Positions 53,199 through 62,563 of a stretch of 64,000 nucleotides of DNA are shown here, one piece after another. Source of the stretch: JALZUV01 sp964654855 (GTDB lineage Bacteria; Pseudomonadota; Alphaproteobacteria; Rickettsiales; JALZUV01). The stretch spans positions 124,001-188,000 of the forward strand of contig CAZZJS010000002.1 of the NCBI GenBank assembly GCA_964654855.1, written 5' to 3'. A program made the position numbers and the translations under genes. The notes under the pieces are model-generated. The model saw only the letters and a program-made list of their open reading frames with translations, did no database searches and had not been told where the DNA came from. Each line of letters opens with the position of its first letter. The stretch's first letter is position 1.

Positions 53199-54005
53199 AT
53201 GCATTGGCGTTTTTTATTTATTTTAGTACCGTTCTTTTTGCTAACAGGCTGCAGCGACACCGTTGAAGAGCAAGAAGCCGAGCTCGCAGAAGTTGAAAAA
53301 CTTGATCCGGTGGAAGACCTTTATAATAAGGCACTTGATTCGCTCAATGAGTCGGATTGGAAATCGGCACGGAAGCAATTTGAGGAAGTAGAACGTCAAC
53401 ACCCTTACTCCGTTTGGGCAAAGAAAGCGCAAATGCTTGGCGCTTACGCTCATTATAAAAACCAAGATTACGAGGAAGGTGTCGCCATTTTGCAGCGCTA
53501 TGTGCAGCTTTATCCTGGGGATGAACAAGCCTCTTACGCCTATTATCTGATCGCGCTATCTTACTATGAGCAAATCTCTGATGTGGGACGTGACCAATCT
53601 ATGACGAAGGAAGCATTGCTAGCGCTGAATGAAGTGATTCGTCGTTTTCCAAAATCTGACTATGCGCGCGATGCGGCATTGAAAAAAGACCTTACCGTAG
53701 ATCACCTTGCTGGTAAGGAAATGGAAATTGGCCGTTATTATATTTCGCGCAAAGAATATCTATCAGCATTGAAACGTTTCAAAAAAGTGGTCGATGATTA
53801 TCAAGGCACCACCCATGTGCCAGAAGCGTTGCACCGCATGGTCGAACTTTACATCAAGCTCGGTGTGATTGAAGAAGCAAAAAATTACGCTGCCGTGCTT
53901 GGCCATAATTATCCGACCAGCGAATGGTATGAAGATAGCTACCGCTTAATGGCGCTAGGTGGCAGTAAAGAACCTAAAGGTACCGGCTTTTTAGGGCTGT
54001 TCTAA
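53199..54005 (+). CDS. bamD: Outer membrane assembly lipoprotein BamD
   Basis: 268 residues. Lipobox FFLLTGCSD with lipid-attached Cys at about 18. Five TPR-like helix pairs (for example ALDSLNESDWKSARKQFEEVERQHP, AILQRYVQLYPGDEQASYAYYL, ALNEVIRRFPKSDYARDA). Part of the BAM complex inserting beta-barrels. Ends 6 nt before recN. Confidence 0.93.
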   Translation: MHWRFLFILVPFFLLTGCSDTVEEQEAELAEVEKLDPVEDLYNKALDSLNESDWKSARKQFEEVERQHPYSVWAKKAQMLGAYAHYKNQDYEEGVAILQRYVQLYPGDEQASYAYYLIALSYYEQISDVGRDQSMTKEALLALNEVIRRFPKSDYARDAALKKDLTVDHLAGKEMEIGRYYISRKEYLSALKRFKKVVDDYQGTTHVPEALHRMVELYIKLGVIEEAKNYAAVLGHNYPTSEWYEDSYRLMALGGSKEPKGTGFLGLF

Positions 54006-54011
54006 GCACCG

Positions 54012-55682
54012 ATGTTACAGCAACTTTCCATTGCTAACTTCATTCTCGTTGAGCGTTGCCAGATGGATTTTTCCGATGGTTTATGTGTGATGACGGGCGA
54101 AACCGGTGCAGGTAAATCTATTTTACTCGGCGCGTTAGGGTTACTGCTGGGCGAACGTGCCGCAGGCCAACCGCTCTTCGATACATCACAAGCCGCCACC
54201 CTCACCGCCGAATTTAATTTAAGCGATTCTATCAAAACCTTCTGTGAAGAGAACGGCTTGGGTATGGAAGATGATATGCTGTTGCTTCGCCGCCAGCTCC
54301 TGCCCGATGGCAAAAGCCGTGCTTTCATTAATGACCAACCCGTCAGCGTCGCGCTATTAAAAACCCTCGGCGTGAAATTAATGGAAGTGCATGGCCAGCA
54401 AGGGCAACGCGCGCTAACCGATAAATCTATCCAGCGCGAGATGCTGGATCGTTTTGGCGGACATGAGAAGTTTCTTGGCGATGTCAGCAAAGCTTACGCC
54501 TATTGGCAACAAATTGCCGCCGCTCGGGCGGCCAAACAAGCTGCCATTGAGCAAGCTGCCGCGCAGGAAGATTACTTCCGCCATATTCACGGCGAACTTT
54601 CAAAGCTTTCGCCACAACAAGGCGAAGAAGAAGAGCTTGCCGTACAACGCCGCCAGATGATGCAAGCAGAGAAGTTGGGTGGTTTGTTGCAAGAGGCACA
54701 AGGCGAATTAGCTGGTGCAAATCCGGTGGAAGAATCGCTCGCACGGGCAGCTCGTCTACTCACCCGCTCCGATAGTGATGATACGGAAAATCCGGTGCTA
54801 GATAACTTGCTTGAATCATTGGATGCGGCGCAGCAATCTACTGCCGAGGCACTGCAATATCTCGACTCACTCATCATGGATGCGGGTTATGACCCTAAAG
54901 AATTGGACACGATCGAAACTCGCTTATTCGACTTGCGCGGCGCCGCTCGCAAACATAAACGCACCGTCGATGAACTAGCTAATTACCTCACCGAAATTGA
55001 CGAAGCCCTTAAAAGCCTCGATTCTGATGAATCAGCTTTAGGTCAATTATTAGCCGAAGAAAAACAAGCACGCGATGCTTATGAAGTCGAGGCAAAAAAG
55101 CTCTCCGCCGCTCGCGCGAAATCATGCGATAAACTCGCCGAAAAAGTGATGGTCGAACTTGCTCCACTGAAGATGGAAGCCACACGTTTTAAAGTAGAAC
55201 TCACCACGCTTGAGCCGGACCACTGGGCCATTCACGGAATGGATAGTTTAGAGTTTACCGCTTCTACCAACCCAGGCTCCCCCTTTGGATCGCTCGCTAA
55301 AATCGCCTCAGGAGGTGAGCTATCGCGTTTCATGCTCGCACTCAAAGTGGTGTTGGCAGAAAATGATACCGATAAAACACTCATCTTTGATGAGATTGAT
55401 ACGGGCACAAGCGGCGCGGTTGCCGAAGCGATTGGTGAACGCCTCAGCCAATTAGGCAGCGTTGGGCAAGTCATGTGCATCACCCATTTGCCGCAAGTGG
55501 CCAGCAAAGGCAGTACTCATTTTAAGGTTGCTAAACAAAGCGATGGTACGCACACACGCACCTCAGTCACCGCGCTAAACGATGCCGCCCGCCGTGATGA
55601 ACTCGCCGCCATGCTTTCAGGTAAAACCATCACTGATGAAGCGCGCAGCCAAGCTGATAAAATGCTAAAGGCCGCTTCATGA
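54012..55682 (+). CDS. recN: DNA repair protein RecN
   Basis: 556 residues. SMC-like ATPase: Walker A GETGAGKSILLGALGLLLG, coiled-coil middle (about 145-400), ABC signature IASGGELSRFMLAL, Walker B TLIFDEIDTGTSGA. Acts at double-strand breaks with RecA and fits the presence of addA. Its 3' end overlaps ligA by 4 nt. Confidence 0.94.
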   Translation: MLQQLSIANFILVERCQMDFSDGLCVMTGETGAGKSILLGALGLLLGERAAGQPLFDTSQAATLTAEFNLSDSIKTFCEENGLGMEDDMLLLRRQLLPDGKSRAFINDQPVSVALLKTLGVKLMEVHGQQGQRALTDKSIQREMLDRFGGHEKFLGDVSKAYAYWQQIAAARAAKQAAIEQAAAQEDYFRHIHGELSKLSPQQGEEEELAVQRRQMMQAEKLGGLLQEAQGELAGANPVEESLARAARLLTRSDSDDTENPVLDNLLESLDAAQQSTAEALQYLDSLIMDAGYDPKELDTIETRLFDLRGAARKHKRTVDELANYLTEIDEALKSLDSDESALGQLLAEEKQARDAYEVEAKKLSAARAKSCDKLAEKVMVELAPLKMEATRFKVELTTLEPDHWAIHGMDSLEFTASTNPGSPFGSLAKIASGGELSRFMLALKVVLAENDTDKTLIFDEIDTGTSGAVAEAIGERLSQLGSVGQVMCITHLPQVASKGSTHFKVAKQSDGTHTRTSVTALNDAARRDELAAMLSGKTITDEARSQADKMLKAAS

Positions 55683-57808
55683 CGGCCAATTTATTTGAAA
55701 CGACCAAACCCGTCGATGCTTTAAGCGAGGCTGAGGCCACGCGCGAACTCATCTGGCTGGCGTTAGAAATTGCCGCACATGATAAACGCTATCACGGCGA
55801 GGATGCTCCCGTCATTTCCGATGGTGAATATGACAAACTTCGCCAACGTAGCGATGCGATTGAAGCGCGCTTCCCGCATCTGATTCGCAAAGAGAGCCCC
55901 AGCAATCGTGTGGGCGCACCTGCCACGAAAGGATTCTCCAAAGTACAACATAAGGTGCCGATGCTATCGCTAGGTAACGCATTTTCGGATGAAGATATGG
56001 TCGATTTTATTGAACGCACTCGAAGGTTCTTAAATCTTGATGAAAGTGAAGAAATAGAACTAGTTGCTGAACCTAAAATTGATGGACTCTCCTTTTCTGC
56101 ACGTTACGAAAATGGAAAATTCGTTCGTGGCGCTACTCGTGGAGATGGAAATGAGGGTGAAGATATCACTGCCAATCTACGCACGATTGATAAATTTCCA
56201 TTAATGCTTGAAGGCCTCTATCCTAAAATACTGGAAGTACGCGGTGAAGTTTACATGAGTAAGTCAGACTTTACCGAACTAAATAAAGCACAGCAGACCG
56301 CCGGCAGAGATCCATTCGCTAATCCACGCAATGCAGCAGCAGGTAGCTTACGCCAACTTGATCCTAGCATTACTAAACAACGACCATTGTCATATTTTGT
56401 CTACGGATGGGGTGAAACAAATCCAGATATAGGTCGTTCTCCTTCTCAAAAACGCCATAGTTTTTATTTAGTACAAATTCACTCATACGGATTTCAAGTA
56501 CAGCCAAATTTATTCCCTACAGACATAAAAGATGAAGAAAATAGCGTCGTTTATAAAATTAAGGTGACGGGTAATAATTGGCGTTCAGATTTTTATGAGC
56601 ACGTTAATAGTATTAGATCTGAACTAAATTACGATATCGATGGCATCGTGTATAAGGTGAATTCGCTACCACTACAGGAGCGTTTAGGATTTGTCGCCCG
56701 CGCACCGCGTTGGGCGATTGCACGGAAATTTCCAGCCGAACAAGCACAAACATTGCTAGAGAAAATCGAAATTCAAGTCGGACGTACAGGAGCGCTAACG
56801 CCGGTGGCCCATCTCACACCTATCACGGTGGGCGGCGTAGTGGTGAGTCGCGCGACGCTACATAATCAAGATGAAATCTTGCGTAAAGATATCCGCGAGG
56901 GCGATACGGTTATCATCCAACGTGCGGGAGATGTGATTCCGCAAGTGGTGGAAGTTATTACTGCTAAACGCCCTTCTGATAGCCAGCTTTATGCCTACCC
57001 CACCACCTGCCCTGTCTGCGGTAGCCATGCAGTGCGCGAAGAAGATGAAGCAGTACTACGCTGCACCGGCGGGCTAACTTGCGAAGCGCAAGCAAAAGAA
57101 CGGCTGAAACATTTTGTCAGCCGTAACGCTCTGGATATTGACGGGTTAGGTGAGAAGCAAATTGAGCTATTTTACGCCGAGAAGATGGTGCATTCGCCGC
57201 TTGATATTTTCAAACTAGAACCTCATCGCGAGAACCTGATGACACGTGAAGGATTCGGTGAACTTTCCGTCACTAATTTATTCTCCGCGATTGAAAGAGC
57301 ACGTAAAACCTCGCTGGAGCGATTCATCTTTGGCCTTGGCATTCGCCATATTGGGCAGCGAAACGCGCAACTTCTCGCCCGCCATTTCATCACGGCAGAA
57401 GCGTGGTTTGGCGCCATGCAGCGTGACGGAATAACCATAGAGCTAGTCAATATTGAGGGCTTTGGCGAAGTAATGGCACAAGCCGTGAAAGAATTCTTCG
57501 CGGAGGAATCTCAACGCGCCATTGTCGGCCAATTAATTGAAGTCATGGATATTCAAGATGCTAAAGTTATCACGAGCGATTCCCCGCTCGCAGGCAAGAC
57601 CATCGTCTTTACTGGCACACTCCTGCAAATGGGGCGTAATGAAGCAAAAGCAAAAGCTGAAAGCTTGGGAATGAAAGTATCTTCTAGCTTATCTGCCAAA
57701 ACGGACTATCTAGTAGCGGGAGAAAAAGCAGGCTCAAAGTTGAAAAAGGCGGGTGAGCTTGGTGTAGAAATTTTGGATGAAGACACATGGCTGAAACATA
57801 TCTCATAA
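55679..57808 (+). CDS. ligA: NAD-dependent DNA ligase LigA
   Basis: 709 residues. NTase Lys in AEPKIDGLSF (KxDG), RGDGNEGEDI, four-Cys zinc motif CPVCGSHAVREEDEAVLRCTGGLTC, HhH domain and a C-terminal BRCT (about 615-709). An insertion-like stretch PTDIKDEENSVVYKIKVTGNNWRSDFYEHVNSIRSELNYDIDG (about 275-320) looks longer than usual before YDIDGIVYKV, and the coding sequence about 56010-56650 is visibly A/T richer than either side. Overlaps recN by 4 nt and prmA by 22. Confidence 0.94.
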   Translation: MTANLFETTKPVDALSEAEATRELIWLALEIAAHDKRYHGEDAPVISDGEYDKLRQRSDAIEARFPHLIRKESPSNRVGAPATKGFSKVQHKVPMLSLGNAFSDEDMVDFIERTRRFLNLDESEEIELVAEPKIDGLSFSARYENGKFVRGATRGDGNEGEDITANLRTIDKFPLMLEGLYPKILEVRGEVYMSKSDFTELNKAQQTAGRDPFANPRNAAAGSLRQLDPSITKQRPLSYFVYGWGETNPDIGRSPSQKRHSFYLVQIHSYGFQVQPNLFPTDIKDEENSVVYKIKVTGNNWRSDFYEHVNSIRSELNYDIDGIVYKVNSLPLQERLGFVARAPRWAIARKFPAEQAQTLLEKIEIQVGRTGALTPVAHLTPITVGGVVVSRATLHNQDEILRKDIREGDTVIIQRAGDVIPQVVEVITAKRPSDSQLYAYPTTCPVCGSHAVREEDEAVLRCTGGLTCEAQAKERLKHFVSRNALDIDGLGEKQIELFYAEKMVHSPLDIFKLEPHRENLMTREGFGELSVTNLFSAIERARKTSLERFIFGLGIRHIGQRNAQLLARHFITAEAWFGAMQRDGITIELVNIEGFGEVMAQAVKEFFAEESQRAIVGQLIEVMDIQDAKVITSDSPLAGKTIVFTGTLLQMGRNEAKAKAESLGMKVSSSLSAKTDYLVAGEKAGSKLKKAGELGVEILDEDTWLKHIS

Positions 57809-58689
57809 ATGGTGACTATCAGGGCGACTCAACGGAAGAAAACCCGTTCGCGAGCCATGAGCATTACACCACCTTAACCGTCACTTGTGAGCAAGCGGCT
57901 GTCGCCTTGGTGGAAATGAAATTTGAAGAAGAGGCGCTTTCGGTTTCTTCATTTGAAAAAGAAAAAGGCGCCCACTGGCAGGTAGAAATTTTACTACCGG
58001 GCACTCAAGAAGCGATCGATTTTTCGGCGATTGAGGGCATTCATAGCCATACGCTAAAGCCACTTGAAATGCAGGATTGGGTAACGGAAAATCAAAAGAA
58101 CTTCCCACCGCTAGAAATTGGAAAATTCTATATTCACGGCTCGCACTTGCCGCCTAAAGCCGATGCGATTTCGTTGGAGATTGATGCAGGCAGAGCCTTC
58201 GGTACGGGCGAACATGCCACTACCGCTGGCTGCCTATTGGCGATGGAAGCATTAGAAGAAACAGTGTTCGAGAAAATTGCAGATATTGGCTGTGGTACGG
58301 GCATCCTCACCATGGCGGCAAAATATTTATGGCCAGAAGCATTCATCATTGGCAGTGATATGGATGCACCTTCGGTGACCACCGCTATTGAAAATGCGAA
58401 CAAAAATAATATGCCGAATTTACCATTCGTAACAGCAGATGGAACTCAGCATGACGAGATTCAAGAGAATGCACCTTACGATTTGATCATTGCAAATATT
58501 CTCGCTGGGCCACTGGTAGAGCTCGCGCCTGAAATGTGCGCAGCGCTGACCGATCATGGAACGATGTTTCTATCAGGATTATTGATTCGCCAAGAAGAAG
58601 AGGTGATAGCCGCTTATAAGGCACAAGGCTTAGAATGCACTTCCCGCCTTAACCGCGAAGAATGGAGTGCATTAACGTTGAGCCGTTAA
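57787..58689 (+). CDS. prmA: Ribosomal protein L11 methyltransferase
   Basis: 300 residues. N-terminal L11-binding domain, then SAM domain with IADIGCGTGILTMAAKYLWP (about 160-180), PYDLIIANILAGPLVELAPEM carrying the NILA motif. Begins 22 nt inside ligA, so translation is coupled. Ends overlapping the convergent BMP gene stop. Confidence 0.92.
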   Translation: MAETYLINGDYQGDSTEENPFASHEHYTTLTVTCEQAAVALVEMKFEEEALSVSSFEKEKGAHWQVEILLPGTQEAIDFSAIEGIHSHTLKPLEMQDWVTENQKNFPPLEIGKFYIHGSHLPPKADAISLEIDAGRAFGTGEHATTAGCLLAMEALEETVFEKIADIGCGTGILTMAAKYLWPEAFIIGSDMDAPSVTTAIENANKNNMPNLPFVTADGTQHDEIQENAPYDLIIANILAGPLVELAPEMCAALTDHGTMFLSGLLIRQEEEVIAAYKAQGLECTSRLNREEWSALTLSR

Positions 58690-59675
58690 TTTTGCTTGTA
58701 GCTCTCGACTTTTACTAAACCACGGATGATGAAGTCCTTGGCTTTTTCAACCTTATCGACTGTCTCTTTGGTAATGAGCTTACGGTTATGTACATCCACC
58801 GCGTAATCCATCGCACCTTCACGAATACCGAAATATTCGATACCGGATTTCCACGTGTTAAGGTTATTTTGCTTCATCGCATTATACACCGCTTTATCGA
58901 CGCGCTTGAGCAATGAAGTCAGCATAGAACCAGGGAATTTATCATTCTGGTTAATATCGACACCAATGGCATAAACATGCGGATATTTGGCTGCCGTTTC
59001 CTGCGCACCGAGAGAACTCCCACCGGCTGCAGCAAAGATGATATCTGCTCCATTATTAATTTGTTCCTGCGCTAGCTTAGCGGCCATTTTAGGATTGCTA
59101 AACGCGTCCTCGGTTTTACCAATCATATGTTGCTGAATTTTAATATCTGGGCGCACATATTCTGCCCCTTGTTTATAGCCATAGGCGAAATTACGAATGA
59201 CAGGTGCATCCATCCCACCGATAAAACCAATCGTTCCGGTTTTGCTGTGCAATGCTGCGATCATCCCCACAAGAAAACCACCCTCATTATCGCGAAATAC
59301 CACCGATTGCACATTCTTGAAAACGGGAGGAATCATCCCATCCACGACGGAAAATTGCGTATTCGGGTATTTCTCTGCCAGTGCGGTCACCGTCGAAACA
59401 TTTTGGAAGCCAAGTCCAATCACCAATTTTTTGCCGCTGCGAGCATAACGTTCAAATATTTTGGCGCGATCTTCACCATCTTTTAACGTATGTTCGGTAT
59501 AAATAATTCCTAGTTCAGCACGCGCTCTTTCAGCTCCTTTACGAGCCATATCAATGAATGCTCTATCGGTTTTCTTACCGCTATTATCATAGATCAAAAC
59601 GATAGGGTTTTCAGCTTGCGCAAAAACAGGTAAACTAAAAAGGATAATAATGAGTGCACAAAATAAGCGAGTCAT
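58686..59675 (-). CDS. BMP-family substrate-binding protein (nucleoside/basic membrane lipoprotein type)
   Basis: 330 residues from ATG 59675. Sec signal peptide CALIIILFSLPVFAQ; no lipobox Cys after it. Periplasmic-binding fold: DNSGKKTDRAFIDMARKGAERA, VIGLGFQNVSTVTALAEKYPNTQFSVVDG, GGFLVGMIAALHSKTGTIGFIGGM, as in the PnrA/BMP group that binds nucleosides. No ABC ATPase or permease adjoins it. Start codon overlaps the divergent aminopeptidase start. Confidence 0.85.
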   Translation of the reverse strand: MTRLFCALIIILFSLPVFAQAENPIVLIYDNSGKKTDRAFIDMARKGAERARAELGIIYTEHTLKDGEDRAKIFERYARSGKKLVIGLGFQNVSTVTALAEKYPNTQFSVVDGMIPPVFKNVQSVVFRDNEGGFLVGMIAALHSKTGTIGFIGGMDAPVIRNFAYGYKQGAEYVRPDIKIQQHMIGKTEDAFSNPKMAAKLAQEQINNGADIIFAAAGGSSLGAQETAAKYPHVYAIGVDINQNDKFPGSMLTSLLKRVDKAVYNAMKQNNLNTWKSGIEYFGIREGAMDYAVDVHNRKLITKETVDKVEKAKDFIIRGLVKVESYKQN

Positions 59676-59679
59676 GAGC

Positions 59680-61428
59680 ATGACTATACATGAGGAACGG
59701 CTGGAAGCCATCCGAAAAAATTTACGTCGCGAAGGCGCAGATGGATTTATTCTTTCTAACGGTGATGCATTTTTTAGCGAATACCCACCCGAACATGAAA
59801 AACGCTTAGAATGGCTAACCGGTTTTACAGGCTCCGCTGGAACGGTAGTGGTGCTTGATCATGACCATCCCGAACGCTCTGCCTTTTTTACCGATGGTCG
59901 CTACACCCTTCAGGCAAAACAAGAAGTGGATGAATCATTATATGAAATTCACAATAGTTCTGAAGTTTCTCCGATCGAATGGCTAAAAAAACACGCTGCG
60001 GGTGATAGTATCAGTTTTGACCCTTGGCTAGTTTCAATTGCCCAGCTACGGAGTTGGAAAGCGCAAACACGCAACTTACTCTGGACTCCAATACGCTCTA
60101 ACCCAGTGACGCAACTGTGGGAAGATCGCCCTACTCCGACTCAAGCGCCCGCTTTTGAATATCCGATGGAATATGCCGGACAATCTAGTGCTGAGAAAAT
60201 CGCTCTTATTGCAGGAAAATTGCAGGAAAATGATGCAGTCGCCACTTTATTGACTCAGCCAGAATCCGTAAATTGGCTATTGAATATTCGTGGAAATGAT
60301 ATCGAAAACACACCCCTTCTACTTTGCCGTGCCATCGTAACAGATAAGGCCGAAGTTCATCTCTACGCAGATGCAGAACGCCTCCCTCCTCTGGCGAATA
60401 ATGTAACAATTCATCCTGCAGATATTTTGCGTAAACATCTAAAACACTGGAACCAAGGAGCCATGTGGCTGCAGCCTTCTGTCACACCTGTTCGACTATT
60501 TCGAGCGCTTAAGGCATCTGGTACGCATATTATTCAAAAGCAAGACCCTTGCACGCCACCTAAGGCAATTAAAAATAATACGGAGTTAAAAAACATCCGC
60601 CAAACACACTTGACCGATGGATTGGCACTGACGAAGTTTTTACATTGGCTCGATATTCAAACTAATTTGCCCACCGAAATCACAGCCAGCGACCAACTGG
60701 AGAATTTCCGCAAAGAATCACCAGATTTTCGCGAGCCTAGCTTCCCAACCATTTCCGGTTTTGGTTCGAATGGTGCAATTGTGCATTACCGGGCGGAGGA
60801 AGAAAGCTGCCTAAGTTTCGAGAAAGATAATCTTTATTTAGTCGATTCTGGTGGGCAATATTTGGGTGGAACCACCGATGTAACACGCACCATCGCTATT
60901 GGCACCCCTAGTCAAGAAATGTGCGAGAATTATACCCGCGTGCTGCAAGGCCATATTGCGATCTCTACTGCTATTTTCCCAAAAGGAACGAATGGTAACC
61001 AGCTTGACTCACTCGCACGTGACCCACTCTGGAAAGTGGGGCTTGATTACGATCATGGCACCAGCCATGGCGTGGGTTGCTATATGGGTGTGCATGAAGG
61101 CCCTCAAAGTATCAGCAAACGCTCTAACGGGGTGGCACTGCAAAAAGGCATGATCCTCTCAAACGAACCTGGCTATTATAAAACCGGCAAATATGGCATT
61201 CGCATTGAGAATCTAGTAGAAGTAGTTGCTGCAAAAGCTGAAGAGTTCCTCACTTTTGCAAATCTTACCTGCGCGCCGTTAGATCACCGTCTTGTGGTGA
61301 AGGAAATGCTGACTGAAAGTGAAATTGAATGGTGGAATAATTACCATCAATGGGTGTGGGATCACTTAAATAGCGAGCTTGAAGGTGATATAAAAGAGTG
61401 GTTCACGCAAGCTTGTGCCGCGCTGTAA
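59680..61428 (+). CDS. Xaa-Pro aminopeptidase (M24B, long three-domain type)
   Basis: 582 residues from the ATG at 59680; ATG 59674 and 59650 also in frame. Two creatinase-like N-terminal domains and a C-terminal pita-bread domain. Metal ligands: DSGGQYLGGTTDVTRT (two Asp), HGTSHGVGCYMGVHEGP (His), LSNEPGYYKTGKYGIRIENLVEV (two Glu). Length and pattern fit the XPNPEP1-like group. The start region overlaps the divergent BMP gene by about 2-26 bp. Confidence 0.9.
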   Translation: MTIHEERLEAIRKNLRREGADGFILSNGDAFFSEYPPEHEKRLEWLTGFTGSAGTVVVLDHDHPERSAFFTDGRYTLQAKQEVDESLYEIHNSSEVSPIEWLKKHAAGDSISFDPWLVSIAQLRSWKAQTRNLLWTPIRSNPVTQLWEDRPTPTQAPAFEYPMEYAGQSSAEKIALIAGKLQENDAVATLLTQPESVNWLLNIRGNDIENTPLLLCRAIVTDKAEVHLYADAERLPPLANNVTIHPADILRKHLKHWNQGAMWLQPSVTPVRLFRALKASGTHIIQKQDPCTPPKAIKNNTELKNIRQTHLTDGLALTKFLHWLDIQTNLPTEITASDQLENFRKESPDFREPSFPTISGFGSNGAIVHYRAEEESCLSFEKDNLYLVDSGGQYLGGTTDVTRTIAIGTPSQEMCENYTRVLQGHIAISTAIFPKGTNGNQLDSLARDPLWKVGLDYDHGTSHGVGCYMGVHEGPQSISKRSNGVALQKGMILSNEPGYYKTGKYGIRIENLVEVVAAKAEEFLTFANLTCAPLDHRLVVKEMLTESEIEWWNNYHQWVWDHLNSELEGDIKEWFTQACAAL

Positions 61429-61434
61429 TCTCTA

Positions 61435-62199
61435 CTAACCACCAAGAAACGACGTTAAACGCGCTTCGACAAAATCCAGATACCATAAAAGCATGCCGCT
61501 TAGGGTCGTCATAAGCACCCAGAAGCTGATTTGAATTTGAATCGGGATAATCACGAAGAATACCTGCATATTCGGCATGAGACGCGCTAAAACACCCGCA
61601 GCGAGATAGAAGATTAAACCCGCTGCAATGAGCGGCGAAGCAAGCTTCACTCCCACATTAAACACATCAGAAACAAGTCGCGTAATCGAATCCGCCATAT
61701 CACCTAATGGTGGCATCTGCCCAGGTACAAAGATCGTATAACTATCGACTAACCCTTGCAGCATTAAATGATGCATATTCGTGACAAACATCAACAACAC
61801 CGCAATGATACTCAAAAAATTACCAATAACCGAGCCCTGCGTTGCTTGCGAGACATCAAACATCGTCGCTGCGGCCAAAGAAGATTGATACGAAATGATC
61901 AAACCCACCGTATGCATGACTGCGACTAGAAAACGCGCCAAAAAGCCAAAAAACAAGCCTACAACCATTTCACCTGCAACCATAATAGTGAGGGCTAAGG
62001 GCGAAGTAGGAACGGGAGGTAACGTATTTTGTAGAATCGGCGTTAGAACCAATGAAACCGTCAAAGCCAAAGGCAAACGAATGCGCGGTGATACGTAATT
62101 TTCACCAATTCCAGGCAAAAGCATCATACCGGCGCCAATTCGTACAAAAATAATTAAAAAGGCAAATAATTCAGCAACGAGGAAAGATTCTATCGTCAC
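61435..62199 (-). CDS. fliR: Flagellar biosynthetic protein FliR
   Basis: 254 residues with several membrane helices. Part of the type III export gate with FliP/FliQ. Signatures GIGENYVSPRIRLPLALTVSLVLTP and GVKLASPLIAAGLIFYLAAGVLARLMPNMQVFFV match the family. Follows fliQ by 5 nt; flhB, usually after fliR, is not present here. Confidence 0.9.
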   Translation of the reverse strand: MTIESFLVAELFAFLIIFVRIGAGMMLLPGIGENYVSPRIRLPLALTVSLVLTPILQNTLPPVPTSPLALTIMVAGEMVVGLFFGFLARFLVAVMHTVGLIISYQSSLAAATMFDVSQATQGSVIGNFLSIIAVLLMFVTNMHHLMLQGLVDSYTIFVPGQMPPLGDMADSITRLVSDVFNVGVKLASPLIAAGLIFYLAAGVLARLMPNMQVFFVIIPIQIQISFWVLMTTLSGMLLWYLDFVEARLTSFLGG

Positions 62200-62204
62200 G
62201 GGCG

Positions 62205-62495
62205 TTATTGCTCTAGCTGGCGATCATATTGTCCCACTTGCGTCATCCGGTTGAACATACGCTCGGTAAAAGTATCAAGCGTGCTGACCATAAAGGGTAG
62301 AAATACCATTAACCCTAGGAAAACAGCGATAATTTTAGGTACAAAAGTAAGTGTCATTTCCTGAATTTGGGTGAGTGCCTGAAAAAGTGCGATGATCAAA
62401 CCAACGCCCATGGCAATCGTCATTACCGGTGCACCTGCTACTAGCAGCACCCACAGCGCATCTTTGGCAATATCAATAACTTCTATTTCAGTCAC
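62205..62495 (-). CDS. fliQ: Flagellar biosynthetic protein FliQ
   Basis: 96 residues; two membrane helices (about 16-41 and 50-74) with APVMTIAMGVGLIIALFQALTQIQEMTLTFVPKIIAV, the FliQ signature. First of the fliQ-fliR pair; divergent from the unknown gene at 62564. Confidence 0.92.
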   Translation of the reverse strand: MTEIEVIDIAKDALWVLLVAGAPVMTIAMGVGLIIALFQALTQIQEMTLTFVPKIIAVFLGLMVFLPFMVSTLDTFTERMFNRMTQVGQYDRQLEQ

Positions 62496-62563
62496 AAATT
62501 AAAGGTACTAAATTTTACAACCTTCATCAATCGGTAACATTTGCCGTGTAAAATCAAAATTCT

